DNA of 64,000 nt from Deltaproteobacteria bacterium (GCA_016875095.1 VGSG01000004.1:50226-114225); one strand, 5' to 3'; positions 32,617 through 42,038 are shown, numbered from the stretch's first letter. Made by a program: numbers and translations. The notes: generated by a model from the letters alone, not told the origin.

Positions 32617-33813
32617 TTGCGAACCATTGTGAAGCTGAAAGAAGGCATTCACTGGGTCGGCGCGGTGGATTGGAACGTCCGTGATTTTCACGGGTACTCC
32701 ACCCCGAAAGGCACCACCTACAATGCCTATCTCGTTCTTGACGAGAAGATAACCCTCTTCGATACGGTCAAGGGCAGCCTTCAAAGTGACTTGATTCACA
32801 ACATATACAAGGTGATCGATCCTTCCAAAATCGACTACTTGGTCGTCAACCACGTGGAGCCGGATCACTCGGGCAGCATCCGAGACTTGGTGGAGCGAGC
32901 GCGTCCTGAAAAGATCTTCTGTTCCGCAAGGGGGAAGAAAGCGCTTCTCCAACACTTCCACCATGAGGATTGGCCGTACGAGGTGGTCGAGACAGGGCAG
33001 GAAGTCAGCCTGGGCAAGCGAACCCTCCAGTTCATCGAAACGAGAATGGTCCACTGGCCGGACAGCATGTTCTCATATCTGAAGGAAGACGGGGTCCTCA
33101 TTTCCAGTGACGGCTTCGGCCAGCACTGGGCCACGTCCGAACGGTTTAACGATGATGTGGATCATGCGGAACTGATGTTTCACGCTAAGAAGTACTTTGC
33201 GAACATCCTACTTCCCTATGCGCCGCTTATAAGCAAGCTGATTGCCCAGGTGGCGGAGTCGGGGCTCAAGGTCGATATGATTGCCCCGGATCACGGCGTC
33301 ATTTGGCGCAACAGCCCCTTGCAAATCGTCGCGGCGTACGACGAATGGGCCAAGCAAGAGCCCAAGCAGAAAGCTCTGATCATCTACGACACGATGTGGC
33401 GCAGCACGGAGATCATGGCCAAGGCCATTTCAGACGGGCTCGCGGAAAACCAAGTCACGTTCAAGATAATGGATCTGTCCGCGACCCACCGCAGTGACGT
33501 GATCACGGAGATCTTGGACGCGAGAGCCGTGATTGTGGGATCGTCCACGCTCAACAACAACATGTTGCCTCGTGTTGCGGACATGCTCTGCTACATGAAG
33601 GGGCTCCGTCCCCAGAACAAGATCGGGGCGGCATTCGGCTCGTATGGATGGAGCGGCGAAGCCGTCAAGTTGATCACAAAAGAGTTGGAGGAAATGAAAT
33701 TTGACGTAGCCCATCCGGGGGTCCGGCTCCCGTACGTTCCGACCCACGAGGGTCTGCGGGAGTGCGTAGAACTCGGCAGGCAGATGGCCAAGCGAATCAA
33801 GGGGGCTCCATAG
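32617..33813 (+). CDS. A-type flavoprotein, rubredoxin:oxygen oxidoreductase (FprA/Roo)
   Basis: Four-electron reduction of O2 to water (or NO to N2O) at a diiron site. The 398-residue protein has an N-terminal metallo-beta-lactamase domain with HVEPDH at about residue 84, RMVHWPDS, SDGFGQH and PDHGVIW supplying the iron ligands, followed by a flavodoxin domain from about residue 250 (YDTMWRSTEIMAKAI; GSYGWSGEAV). Start codon is TTG at 32617 after GGAGG. It directly follows rubredoxin. Whether O2 or NO is preferred cannot be read from sequence. Last gene of the PerR-headed run. Confidence 0.94.
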   Translation: MRTIVKLKEGIHWVGAVDWNVRDFHGYSTPKGTTYNAYLVLDEKITLFDTVKGSLQSDLIHNIYKVIDPSKIDYLVVNHVEPDHSGSIRDLVERARPEKIFCSARGKKALLQHFHHEDWPYEVVETGQEVSLGKRTLQFIETRMVHWPDSMFSYLKEDGVLISSDGFGQHWATSERFNDDVDHAELMFHAKKYFANILLPYAPLISKLIAQVAESGLKVDMIAPDHGVIWRNSPLQIVAAYDEWAKQEPKQKALIIYDTMWRSTEIMAKAISDGLAENQVTFKIMDLSATHRSDVITEILDARAVIVGSSTLNNNMLPRVADMLCYMKGLRPQNKIGAAFGSYGWSGEAVKLITKELEEMKFDVAHPGVRLPYVPTHEGLRECVELGRQMAKRIKGAP

Positions 33814-34198
33814 GGCCCCATTGCGTGGCTAGGAAATGCGGCGGCTGGGACACGGTAGTTATGAAACGGAGCGCTTATCCAGTCACGCATTGAAACGGGC
33901 GCAATCTCAACCTCCCTTGTCCCCTCTCGTCAAGGGAGGGGCTATGGGCATAGGCGCTAAAATAGGATTGGCCCCTGGCGCTGGACATTCCTCCTCACCC
34001 TGCCCTCTCCCGCTAGGGGAGAGGGAAGGGGGAGGGTGATAAGGCTTTGTTATCACAGAGGCCTATTCCTTATTTGAACGCCTATGGGGGCTAGGGGCGG
34101 GGCGTAGGGCGGGCAAGAGAACTCAAATTCGACGAGCGGCAATATAGCGCATATCGGACTTTAGACTCATCCTTCGAGCCCATGGTCGAGGCGGCAAG
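33814..34198. other. Non-coding gap closing the PerR-headed run, with repeats
   Basis: About 385 bp with no supportable gene. It contains CCTCCCTTGTCCCCTCTCGTC followed by AAGGGAGG (about 33912-33940), a hairpin, and the stronger CCCTCTCCC-GCTA-GGGGAGAGGG palindrome at 34001-34023. Either could stop transcription from the defence run. The right end is the leader of the HEAT protein gene. Confidence 0.5.
34001..34023. repeat. CCCTCTCCC palindrome of a widespread intergenic type
   Basis: CCCTCTCCC-GCTA-GGGGAGAGGG is a 9-bp stem with a 4-5-base loop, flanked by TCACCCTG on the left and GGGGGAGGGTGA on the right, so pairing extends further with mismatches. Such elements occur many times in numerous proteobacterial genomes. 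It lacks a T-run. Confidence 0.6.
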
Positions 34199-34924
34199 GT
34201 GGCAAGCGGCATCACGGGAGGTAGAGAGCTCAGGAAAGCAATCCTCGGCCTCCTCAAGACCTCCGATTTCGACAACGGGCTCGCGGAGCTGATGCGGTTT
34301 CCCGAGCGGAAATCAGTGAATGCGCTGATCTCGTTACTCTATCACACAGATGAAATAATACGCTGGCGGGCCGTGTCGGCAATCGGCGTCGTGGTCCAAC
34401 GCCTGGCTTGGAAAAACCGCGAAGCCGCTCGGGTAATCATGCGACGTCTCATGTGGAGCCTCAACGACGAATCGGGCGGAATCGGTTGGGGCGCGGCGGA
34501 AGCCATGGGCGAGATCATGGCCAGGGACGACGTTATGGCGAGCGAGTACGCCTCGATACTCATCTCATATCTGGACGAAAAGGGGAATTTCCTCGAATAT
34601 GAAGTATTGCAGCGGGGAGCGCTGTGGGCTATCGCGAGACTGGCCCGAGAGAGGCCCGGATTGCTCCGAAATGCCGCGGGGCATATACCCAAATATTTGG
34701 ACTCACGGGATCCGGCGGTGAAGGGGCTTGCAGCTCTCGCATCAGGGCTTTTGGGAGTGGAAGAAGCGCGATCGAAGCTCCAGAGAATGCTTCATGACCG
34801 TTCCTCTGTGCTCGTTTATCAAGAGGGTAAAGTTATCGACCGCTCGGTCGGGGACCTTGTCCGGGAAGCTCTCGACCGACTCAATGCCAAAATCGAGGAT
34901 CGCCGGACCTCTTGGCGTTCGTGA
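34199..34924 (+). CDS. HEAT-repeat protein
   Basis: A 241-residue alpha-helical protein built of HEAT/PBS-lyase-like repeats (IRWRAVSAIG, GIGWGAAEAMGEI, LQRGALWAIARLA, AVKGLAALASGLLG). A highly regular central block (NDESGGIGWGAAEAMGE ... EYEVLQRGALWAI) recalls a conserved uncharacterised family of sulfate reducers. No enzymatic motif is seen; such proteins usually mediate protein contacts. GTG start at 34199 after GAGG. It lies between the oxygen reductase run and cydAB on the same strand, with a 155-bp gap before cydA. Confidence 0.75.
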   Translation: MASGITGGRELRKAILGLLKTSDFDNGLAELMRFPERKSVNALISLLYHTDEIIRWRAVSAIGVVVQRLAWKNREAARVIMRRLMWSLNDESGGIGWGAAEAMGEIMARDDVMASEYASILISYLDEKGNFLEYEVLQRGALWAIARLARERPGLLRNAAGHIPKYLDSRDPAVKGLAALASGLLGVEEARSKLQRMLHDRSSVLVYQEGKVIDRSVGDLVREALDRLNAKIEDRRTSWRS

Positions 34925-35079
34925 AAGCAACGGTGTGGGCTGGAGGAAAGCCCGGCTGACCTTGTTTTCATCTCCGCATCTGACTTAAGGTGATGATTCG
35001 GCGGCTTCGCTTCGAGGAATTGGATTGCGCAAACCATTTGTAAGCTGACATGCGACAGACGGAAAGGGGGTAGCGGCTC

Positions 35080-36399
35080 ATGGACGTTGTTTTCCTTTCA
35101 AGGTTGCAATTTGCGGTCGCCACGTTGTTTCATTTCTTCTTTGTCCCGCTGACAATAGGTCTTGTGATCATGATCGCGATCATGGAGACGATCTACGCGA
35201 GGCGTGGGGATGAGGAATACCGTCGGATGGCCAAATTCTGGGGGAAGATCTTTCTCATCAATTTTGCGGTGGGCGTGGTGACGGGAATCACGCTGGAGTT
35301 CCAGTTCGGAACGAACTGGGCCGGGTATTCGAAGTACGTGGGAGACATCTTCGGTTCTCTGTTGGCCATTGAAGCTACGGCCACCTTCTTCTTGGAGTCG
35401 GTCTTCATAGGTCTGTGGGCCTTTTCCTGGGACAAGGTCTCTCCCAAGCTCCATGCGCTCTTCATCTGGCTGGTTGCGGCGGCTTCCACGGGGTCCGCGT
35501 ACTGGATACTCGTAGCAAACTCGTGGATGCAGCATCCCGTAGGGTACGTCATTCGAGGCGGTCGCGCGGAGCTGGTGGATTTCTGGGCGGTTATAACGCA
35601 GCCGTTCGCCATAGTGACGTTTGCCCATGTGGTGTCCGCCGCGTACATCCTTGCCGCTTTTTTCGTGATGGGGGTCTGCTCGTACCACATCCTGCGCAAG
35701 ACACATGTCGCGTTTGCCACGAAATCGTTCCGGATTGCGGTTACCTTTGCGCTGATCTTTTCCCTGGGGAACATCCTTATTGGTGATTTACACGGCAAGG
35801 AAATGGCCAAGGCGCAACCCACCAAGCTGGCTGCGGCGGAGGCCCAGTGGGAGACCATGAAGGGCGCGCCTTTTGTCCTGCTTCGGATTCCTGATGAAGA
35901 GAACGAACGCAACCCTATCGACCTTATTGCCATTCCTAAATTCCTGAGCTGGTTGGCCCTGGGGAGCGCGGACGCTGAATTCAAGGGACTCAAGGAGTGG
36001 CCTAAGGAGGAACGGCCCCCTGTGGCGCTGACTTTCTGGTCTTTCCGCATCATGGTTGGACTGGGATTCCTCTTCGCTCTCGTTTCTCTGATCGCCTTCT
36101 GGAAGCGTAATAAGCTCGAATCGGCGCCATGGTTGCTCAAAGGTCTGATGTGGATGATTCCTCTTCCTTACCTGGCCGCGTCGATGGGCTGGCTGGTCAC
36201 TGAAGTGGGGCGTCAACCATGGATTGTTTACGGCGTAATGAAGACTTCCGAAGCCGCATCCGAGGTTGCCGCATCTCAAGTGGGATTCTCCCTGGCTGCA
36301 TTCGTCGTGGTCTACACGCTGCTCGGAATAGCTTGCTTCACGCTCATTGCCAAGTTCGTGGCCCAGGGCCCGAAAGCCCCGCCGGCCGAGGCGAAGTAG
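35080..36399 (+). CDS. cydA: Cytochrome bd quinol oxidase subunit I
   Basis: Integral membrane subunit carrying haems b558, b595 and d. The 439-residue protein has about nine helices. Visible markers: LFHFFFVP (His18, haem b595), FAHVVSA (His ligand to b558), FRIMVG (Met ligand), and GRQPW near the C-terminus. The periplasmic Q-loop is short, the form common in non-enterobacteria. In an anaerobe it consumes traces of O2 using quinol. cydB follows 18 bases later. GGGGG-type purines precede the ATG at 35080. Confidence 0.96.
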   Translation: MDVVFLSRLQFAVATLFHFFFVPLTIGLVIMIAIMETIYARRGDEEYRRMAKFWGKIFLINFAVGVVTGITLEFQFGTNWAGYSKYVGDIFGSLLAIEATATFFLESVFIGLWAFSWDKVSPKLHALFIWLVAAASTGSAYWILVANSWMQHPVGYVIRGGRAELVDFWAVITQPFAIVTFAHVVSAAYILAAFFVMGVCSYHILRKTHVAFATKSFRIAVTFALIFSLGNILIGDLHGKEMAKAQPTKLAAAEAQWETMKGAPFVLLRIPDEENERNPIDLIAIPKFLSWLALGSADAEFKGLKEWPKEERPPVALTFWSFRIMVGLGFLFALVSLIAFWKRNKLESAPWLLKGLMWMIPLPYLAASMGWLVTEVGRQPWIVYGVMKTSEAASEVAASQVGFSLAAFVVVYTLLGIACFTLIAKFVAQGPKAPPAEAK

Positions 36400-36417
36400 G
36401 AAAGGAAGGTGCGAGCC

Positions 36418-37443
36418 ATGTTGGAGACGATCTGGTTCTTGCTGTGGGGCATCTTGTGGGCTGTCTACTTCATGCTGGATGGGTTTGACCTCGGTCTGGG
36501 AACCCTCAACCCCTTCATTAGCCGTAACGAGACCGAAAAGCGCATCCTGTACAATTCCATGGGGCCTTTCTGGGATGGCAACGAGGTCTGGCTCATCGCC
36601 GCCGGAGGCGTGACCTTTGCCGCTTTCCCCACCATGTATGCCGTGATGTTCAGCGCCCTTTACAGTCCCCTTCTCTTGATTCTCTTCGGCCTGATCATTC
36701 GCGGGGTGGCCTTTGAGTTTCGAGGCAAAATAGATAATGAGGGCTGGAGAGTGCTTTGGGATATCTGTCACTTTCTGGGGAGCTTCGGACCCGCGCTCCT
36801 GTTTGGCGTGGCATTCGCCAATATCTTTCAAGGAATTCCTATTGACGGAAGAGGCGTCTTCCAGGGTTCAATCTTGACTCTGCTCAATCCGTACGGAATC
36901 CTCGGCGGGTTGCTCTTCGTGATGCTCTTCCTGGTTCACGGTGCGCTCTGGCTCGCCATCAAGTCCTCCGGAGATCTGGAAGCGCGGGCGGGAAGGACCG
37001 CAGGCCGTCTCTGGTGGGCGCTCTTGGTGGTCGCGGTGGTCTTTCTTGTGGCCACATTCTTTAGCACCAACTTATATGCAAACTACTTTGCCAATCCAGT
37101 GCTTTTCGTGGTCCCGCTTGTCACTGTGTCGGCTCTACTGGCCGTTCGATGGTTCATCGCGATCAAGCGTTGGTGGAAGGCTTGGTTCGCATCCAGCCTA
37201 ACCATTGTCACGGCGACGCTTTTTGGAATCATCGGGCTGTATCCAAACATGCTCCCGTCCAGTTTGAACCCTAAGTACAGCCTGACAGCCTTTAATTCGG
37301 CCTCCTCGCCGCTGACGCTCAAGATCATGCTGGTCGTGGCGCTGGTTTTCGTGCCGATTGTTATTCTGTACCAGGCGTGGGGTTACTATCTGCTGAGGGG
37401 CAAAGTCACGGAGGAAGACCTGGCCTCGGATGAAGCCTATTAG
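36418..37443 (+). CDS. cydB: Cytochrome bd quinol oxidase subunit II
   Basis: The partner membrane subunit, about nine helices and 341 residues. It starts with the family's LWFLLWGILWAVYFMLDGFDLGLG-type segment, continues with GPFWDGNEVWLI, and ends in a YxAWGYYLLRGKV cytoplasmic tail. ATG 36418 is taken with GGAAGG upstream; a GTG 9 bases earlier is in frame. No cydX-like small subunit gene is evident in the 75 bp before the thiol peroxidase gene. Confidence 0.96.
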   Translation: MLETIWFLLWGILWAVYFMLDGFDLGLGTLNPFISRNETEKRILYNSMGPFWDGNEVWLIAAGGVTFAAFPTMYAVMFSALYSPLLLILFGLIIRGVAFEFRGKIDNEGWRVLWDICHFLGSFGPALLFGVAFANIFQGIPIDGRGVFQGSILTLLNPYGILGGLLFVMLFLVHGALWLAIKSSGDLEARAGRTAGRLWWALLVVAVVFLVATFFSTNLYANYFANPVLFVVPLVTVSALLAVRWFIAIKRWWKAWFASSLTIVTATLFGIIGLYPNMLPSSLNPKYSLTAFNSASSPLTLKIMLVVALVFVPIVILYQAWGYYLLRGKVTEEDLASDEAY

Positions 37444-37518
37444 AACCTCTGAAGGAGATGCTCTGAACGCCCTTCAGGAACTTCACGGTTCGTCAATCGA
37501 CGGAACCAAGGAGAAATT

Positions 37519-38037
37519 ATGGAACGCACAGGGCTGGTAACCATGAGAGGAAATCCGATCACGTTGGTCGGTGATGAAATCAAGGTCGGCGATAAGGCGC
37601 CGAACTTCGTGGTGGTCGATAACGGCTTGAAACCGGTTGAATTCTCGGCTTTTTCCGGCGCCGTATGCATTATCTCGTCCGTGCCGTCACTGGACACTCC
37701 GATCTGCGACATATCTACCCGCAGGTTTAACCAAGAGGCCGCGACTCTGGGCTCTGGGGCGGTAATTCTCACGATTAGCATGGATCTGCCGTTTGCTCAA
37801 GCCCGTTGGTGTGGGGCCGCGGGAGTGGACGCGGTAAAAACTTTGTCCGATCATAAGGATGCGTCTTTTGGATTGGCTTACGGGGTGCTGATCAAGGAAT
37901 TCCGTTTGCTGACGCGCGCGATCTTTGTTGTTGATCGAAGCGGCAAGGTACAATACGTTGACTTAGTGAAAGAAATCGCGCAGGAACCCAACTATGACGC
38001 GGCGCTGACAGCCGCAAGGGAACTGAAAGCGAAGTAG
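37519..38037 (+). CDS. tpx: Thiol peroxidase (Tpx)
   Basis: Reduces lipid and hydrogen peroxides with thioredoxin. A 172-residue atypical two-Cys peroxiredoxin: the peroxidatic cysteine is in PSLDTPIC (about residue 61), the resolving cysteine is in ARWCGAAGV (about residue 96), and the GVLIKEFRLLTRAIFVVD segment carries the active-site Arg. Length and motifs are typical. It lies 75 bp after cydB on the same strand and continues the oxygen-defence theme. Confidence 0.94.
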   Translation: MERTGLVTMRGNPITLVGDEIKVGDKAPNFVVVDNGLKPVEFSAFSGAVCIISSVPSLDTPICDISTRRFNQEAATLGSGAVILTISMDLPFAQARWCGAAGVDAVKTLSDHKDASFGLAYGVLIKEFRLLTRAIFVVDRSGKVQYVDLVKEIAQEPNYDAALTAARELKAK

Positions 38038-38165
38038 GGCATTGGTTGCCATCTCTTCAGACCTAACAAGGGATGGGGAGGAGATTTTGGAACTTGCCGC
38101 TTGCGCCGGTAACGTTGCTTATTTTGAATGCGCTCTCGTATAAGATAGTTTCTGAGGAGGATCTG

Positions 38166-38621
38166 ATGCAGCAGTGGACATCCGTTGATGAAGCGCTGGA
38201 CTTCGCTATCGAAAATGAAGAAGAGGCCGCGCAATTTTACACCAATCTGGCCGGTAGGATGGAAAGACCCTGGATGAGGGAGATATTCACAGGTTTCGCG
38301 CAGGAAGAAGAAGGCCACAAGCGAAAACTCCTTGACGTCAAGGCCGGGAAACGCCTTTTGACGGCAGAAGCCAAAGTGCTGAATCTCAAGATCGGCGATT
38401 ACTTAGTGGAAGGAAAACCGACCAAAGATCTTGATTATCAGCAGGCGCTCATCTTGGCCATGCACAAGGAGAAACGGGCCTTCAAGATGTACATCGATCT
38501 CGCGGCCGCAACTGAGGACGCGAGCCTAAAGGAGCTTTTTATGGGGCTGGCGCAGGAGGAGGCAAAGCATAAGCTCCGTTTCGAAATCGAATATGATGAC
38601 TACGTTATGACGGAAAACTGA
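38166..38621 (+). CDS. Ferritin-like diiron protein, rubrerythrin type without rubredoxin domain
   Basis: A 151-residue four-helix protein. Diiron-ligand motifs recur as expected: ENEEEAAQFY, QEEEGHKRK, HKEKRAFKMY and QEEAKHKLRF. There is no C-terminal rubredoxin domain, so it needs an external electron donor. ATG 38166 has GAGGAGG at a good distance; an upstream in-frame ATG at 38073 adds an atypical hydrophobic stretch and is rejected. It probably handles peroxide or iron and ends the defence island. Confidence 0.88.
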   Translation: MQQWTSVDEALDFAIENEEEAAQFYTNLAGRMERPWMREIFTGFAQEEEGHKRKLLDVKAGKRLLTAEAKVLNLKIGDYLVEGKPTKDLDYQQALILAMHKEKRAFKMYIDLAAATEDASLKELFMGLAQEEAKHKLRFEIEYDDYVMTEN

Positions 38622-38822
38622 CCGAATCATCGGCTCAACCGCGCTGGAGGGATAGGTGTCTCGGCCGTCAGCCGCAGCGTGGATGTCTCAAGAACGGAAT
38701 AGGTGATCCCGCGCCGCGCCAGACCTTCCCGCCGTAATGATCTCTATCCATGAGTCAAGCCTTTGGGTTTCCATATTCCTGAAACGGAACGCGATGATGC
38801 GACACCCGAATAAGTGGACTCC

Positions 38823-39869
38823 ATGAAACGAAAACTGACACTTGCCGCCGCCTTTCTCGGCGGACTTGTTCTTATCTTGATATGGATGCAGGGAGGATTC
38901 CGTTCCAAGGTCCCCGGCGGCCTCACGTCCGCGCCGGAAAAAGGTGCGCCGTCTGTTCGAACGCTCCGGGTGGAAAAAAGCCGGTCAGGGGGCGAGGTGA
39001 CCGTGTCCGGATCCGTGGTTTCCCGCGAGACTGCGAAAGTGGCCTCACGAGCGCAGGGCGATGTGATCGAGCTTAACGCGGGGGCAGGGGATCGGGTGAG
39101 AAAGGACCAGGTTCTGCTGAGAATCGATGTGAGGGAAATGGCCGACCGGCTTGCTCAAGCCAAGGCCGCGGTCCAGAGCGCACACGCGGATCTAATCAAA
39201 GCGGAAAAAGACTACGAGCGGTTCGAGAAGCTCTACGAAAAGGACTCTATCGCCAAGAAGCAACTGGATGACGCAAAAGCGCAGCTTGACGTGGCCCGCG
39301 CGACTAATCAGAGAGCCGAAGCAGCTCTTCAGGAAGCCGAAACTCTCCTTGCCTACGGCGCGGTCGTGGCCCCCTTTGACGGCACCGTGGCAGATCGATA
39401 CGTGAACATGGGCGACTTGGTGACCCCTGGACGCCCCCTCTTCAGTATTTATATGCCGGGCGCCGCAGAGATGGTCGCCCATGCAGGGGAGCAGTATGCT
39501 CCGTTTCTGCAACCGGGGGCTTCGGTGATCGTGCGGATTCCATCCCTCGGGCTGGAGGAAAAGTCTCATATCAGAGAGGTAATCCCCCAGCGCGACGAAA
39601 AGAGCCGCACCATCACGGTCAAGGCGCCTCTGCCGGATGTCCCGGGGCTCAACCCGGGTCTTTACGGCGCCCTCACGTTTGAAACGCAGGATAGCGAGAC
39701 GATCTTAGTGCCCGCATCGGCCGTGAAGACCGTCGGCCAATTGGAGACTGTGCGGGTCATTGACCAGGGCAAGATAATGGTGCGACAAGTCAAGACCGGT
39801 CGGAGACTGGGCGGCGCCCTGGAAGTAATCTCCGGCCTGAATCCGGGAGAGACCCTGGCGCTCGATTAG
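38823..39869 (+). CDS. RND efflux periplasmic adaptor (HlyD/membrane fusion family)
   Basis: A 348-residue adaptor. An uncleaved hydrophobic segment (about 8-26) anchors it; then come a barrel-sandwich half (VSRAQGDVIELNAGAGDRVRKDQ-type lipoyl segment near residue 80), a helical hairpin (about 105-165), the second lipoyl half (VVAPFDGTVADRYVNMGDLV) and a beta-barrel with GLNPGLYGALTF. No inner-membrane pump or outer-membrane channel gene lies beside it, so it is an orphan or its partners are elsewhere. ATG 38823; a GTG 9 bases upstream is in frame. Confidence 0.9.
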   Translation: MKRKLTLAAAFLGGLVLILIWMQGGFRSKVPGGLTSAPEKGAPSVRTLRVEKSRSGGEVTVSGSVVSRETAKVASRAQGDVIELNAGAGDRVRKDQVLLRIDVREMADRLAQAKAAVQSAHADLIKAEKDYERFEKLYEKDSIAKKQLDDAKAQLDVARATNQRAEAALQEAETLLAYGAVVAPFDGTVADRYVNMGDLVTPGRPLFSIYMPGAAEMVAHAGEQYAPFLQPGASVIVRIPSLGLEEKSHIREVIPQRDEKSRTITVKAPLPDVPGLNPGLYGALTFETQDSETILVPASAVKTVGQLETVRVIDQGKIMVRQVKTGRRLGGALEVISGLNPGETLALD

Positions 39870-39943
39870 GACAAGAGCGCTTGGCCGCGCTCTTGCGCCA
39901 TAGCGGAGGCGGCCAACCCTGCTCCGAAAGGTTTTTGCGAGTA

Positions 39944-40165
39944 ATGGCAAGAGAGGAAGGAACCATACTCAAGACGATCGCGTCGTGCGCTCTTCTCATG
40001 CTGGCAATAGCCCTTGCGGTTATCTATTATTCCGTGATGGGCCGACAGGGACTGCTCATTGGGATCGCCATCGTGGTGATCGCCTTGTGGGGATTCACGG
40101 ACTTTTTCGGCGCGCTGGTGCGGGTGGTGAAGCGCCTACAAAGGAAGTTGAAGCGAGCCGGGTGA
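39944..40165 (+). CDS. Small two-helix membrane protein
   Basis: A 73-residue protein with two hydrophobic helices separated by a short turn (LLMLAIALAVIYYSVMG, then LLIGIAIVVIALWGFTDFFGALV) and a basic C-terminus (KRLQRKLKRAG). No family recognised. The start at 39944 has no strong ribosome binding site. It is followed closely by the cupin gene and preceded by the adaptor gene; membership of one operon is likely. Confidence 0.6.
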   Translation: MAREEGTILKTIASCALLMLAIALAVIYYSVMGRQGLLIGIAIVVIALWGFTDFFGALVRVVKRLQRKLKRAG

Positions 40166-40207
40166 TCTCCATATTCTCTCTTGAGTTCACGTGGTGGAGG
40201 ATAAGCA

Positions 40208-40555
40208 ATGTATGAGCCTTTGTTCATGAAGAATATTCCGGCCGCGGAAGCTAAACCGCTACTGGACCTCATCGATTACCAGGAAGGTCGTGTGGTGAGT
40301 CGAACCTTTGTGCAGACTCCGGTGATAAGCGTCACGCTTTTCGCATTCGATCAGGGCGAGGGCTTGAGTAGCCATACTGCGGCAGGAGACGCATTGGTTC
40401 AGGTTCTCGATGGAGAAGCTTTCATCACCATCGGGGAAAAGCAGGTTACGGTCAGGGCGGGAGAAATGGTTCTGATGCCGGCCAAAATCCCTCACGCCTT
40501 GGATGCCAAGAAACGCTTCAAGATGCTGCTCACCGTAGTGAAAGGCGACCGATAA
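40208..40555 (+). CDS. Cupin-domain protein
   Basis: A 115-residue single-domain cupin. The first motif is degenerate (SSHTAAGDALVQVLDGEA, one His and an Asp) and the second is MPAKIPHALDA with its His, so one metal ion may still be bound. Small cupins like this are common in anaerobes and mostly uncharacterised. GTGGAGGAT lies just before the ATG. It converges with the kinase gene 16 bases away. Confidence 0.85.
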   Translation: MYEPLFMKNIPAAEAKPLLDLIDYQEGRVVSRTFVQTPVISVTLFAFDQGEGLSSHTAAGDALVQVLDGEAFITIGEKQVTVRAGEMVLMPAKIPHALDAKKRFKMLLTVVKGDR

Positions 40556-40570
40556 GGGCGCTGGGGGGAG

Positions 40571-41794
40571 TCATTGTTCGTGGAGCGATGCGGTAGGCGC
40601 AGCCCCTTTGGGGATTGTGAAACAGAATGTGGCCCCTTTTCCTTCTTCGGATTCCACCCAAATTCGGCCGCCGTGACCTTCAATGATCCGCTTCACGATG
40701 GAGAGTCCCAGACCCGAGCCGCCGTCGAGGTTCGACTTCTTGATCCGGAAAAAGCGGTCAAACACCCTTTTCCAGTATTGCGGAGGTATCCCTACCCCGT
40801 TGTCCGAGACAAGGACCAGCACAGAGTCCGAATTGTCACGAAGTTCAATGGCAATGGTGGGATCGGGCCGATTTCCCATGTGTTTGACCGCGTTACCCAC
40901 CAAGTTGTCCAGCGCCTGCGCGATACGGTGTTTGTCAGCCTGGACAGGGGGAATGACGGTCTCACAGAGGACCTTGAACTCGAACCCTCTCTCCCCTATT
41001 CTGCTCCGATAGAGGCTTACCACCTGCTCCGCCGCCTCCCGCAGGCACACCGGTTCTCGCGACGGCTCCACGGGATCGGGCCTCAGGCCGTCCAGTAAGT
41101 CCTTGAGAAAATCTTCCATGTTGCTGCTGGTGGTGAGCAGTTGCTCAAGGATTTCGTCTCTCTTCTCTTCCGGAGGGAGTTCGCTCACGCTCTTCTTGAG
41201 CAACCGAACGAGCCCCGCAATGCCTACCACAGGGGATTTGAGGTCGTGGGCCACCGTCTGCACGAGGGACTCCAGCTCTTCCGTGCGCTCTGCAAGTGCC
41301 CTTTCAGCCTCTTTGCGATCGCTAATATCTCGAATAATGCCCGTAAAATAGGTTTCCCCGCGCGCGGTCCAGGTGGAAAGTGACAACTCCAGCGGGAATT
41401 CTATCCCCCCTTTTCTCAGCCCTAGTAGCTCCGCGGTTCTTCCGATCAGAACCGGCTTTCGGGTTTCACGGAAACGTCGCACCCCTGCGCTGTGAGCCGC
41501 TCGATAACGCGGGGGAATCAACGCGGTGACGGGTTTGCCCAGGATCTCGTCTTCCGTGTACCCAAACATCTCGGACGCCGCCCGATTCCAGAAAATGATC
41601 TTATCCTCAACATTGACGGAAATAATCGCGTCAACCGCTGCCTGCGCTATGGCGCGACCTCTTTCGTTTGATTCTCGCAGGGCAGCTTCCGCTTCGCGAC
41701 TCTTGGCCTCGGCCGCTTCCAGTTCCACCATCCGGCGTCGCAATCGAGCAAGCTCTTCAATAAGCTCCTGTCTTGATTTCTGTTCGTCATCCAT
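40571..41794 (-). CDS. PAS-domain sensor histidine kinase
   Basis: A 407-residue soluble kinase: an N-terminal coiled coil (about 1-45), one PAS domain with PAC (about 46-160, ending TGIIRDISDRKEAE), a dimerisation domain with His183 in VAHDLKSPV, and an HATPase domain with GSGLGLSIV. The domain resembles cyanobacterial and deltaproteobacterial phytochrome-like kinases without the photosensor. No response regulator gene is adjacent. It converges with the cupin gene, and about 240 bp with no feature separate it from the methyltransferase gene behind it. Confidence 0.92.
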   Translation of the reverse strand: MDDEQKSRQELIEELARLRRRMVELEAAEAKSREAEAALRESNERGRAIAQAAVDAIISVNVEDKIIFWNRAASEMFGYTEDEILGKPVTALIPPRYRAAHSAGVRRFRETRKPVLIGRTAELLGLRKGGIEFPLELSLSTWTARGETYFTGIIRDISDRKEAERALAERTEELESLVQTVAHDLKSPVVGIAGLVRLLKKSVSELPPEEKRDEILEQLLTTSSNMEDFLKDLLDGLRPDPVEPSREPVCLREAAEQVVSLYRSRIGERGFEFKVLCETVIPPVQADKHRIAQALDNLVGNAVKHMGNRPDPTIAIELRDNSDSVLVLVSDNGVGIPPQYWKRVFDRFFRIKKSNLDGGSGLGLSIVKRIIEGHGGRIWVESEEGKGATFCFTIPKGAAPTASLHEQ

Positions 41795-42038
41795 GCCCGG
41801 GATCCCTGCAGTTCAGGCGAGACCGCGTATTGGGCCTGTTTCGGCAAAACTTTCCCTATTCGATGAGATATTATTGCGTCGCAGAACGGTCGGCAAGCCG
41901 TTGTGCGCGGAAACCGCCATGCGAGCGGAATAGGGGGTTATTGATCCGAAATCGTCGAAAGACGCTGTCTTGCTGTTCCCCTCTCTAAGGGGCCTCTCCG
42001 GCAATCCTTCCAAGACCGTCCCCATTTGGCGGCCCTTT

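Noticed and set aside
35788..36831. 347-codon minus-strand frame opposite cydAB
   Set aside because: Antisense to cytochrome bd genes; Gln/His/Glu-rich composition marks it as a shadow of membrane-protein codons.
38073..38165. Longer N-terminus for the ferritin-like protein
   Set aside because: The extension is hydrophobic and atypical for the family, while ATG 38166 has a strong GAGGAGG site.
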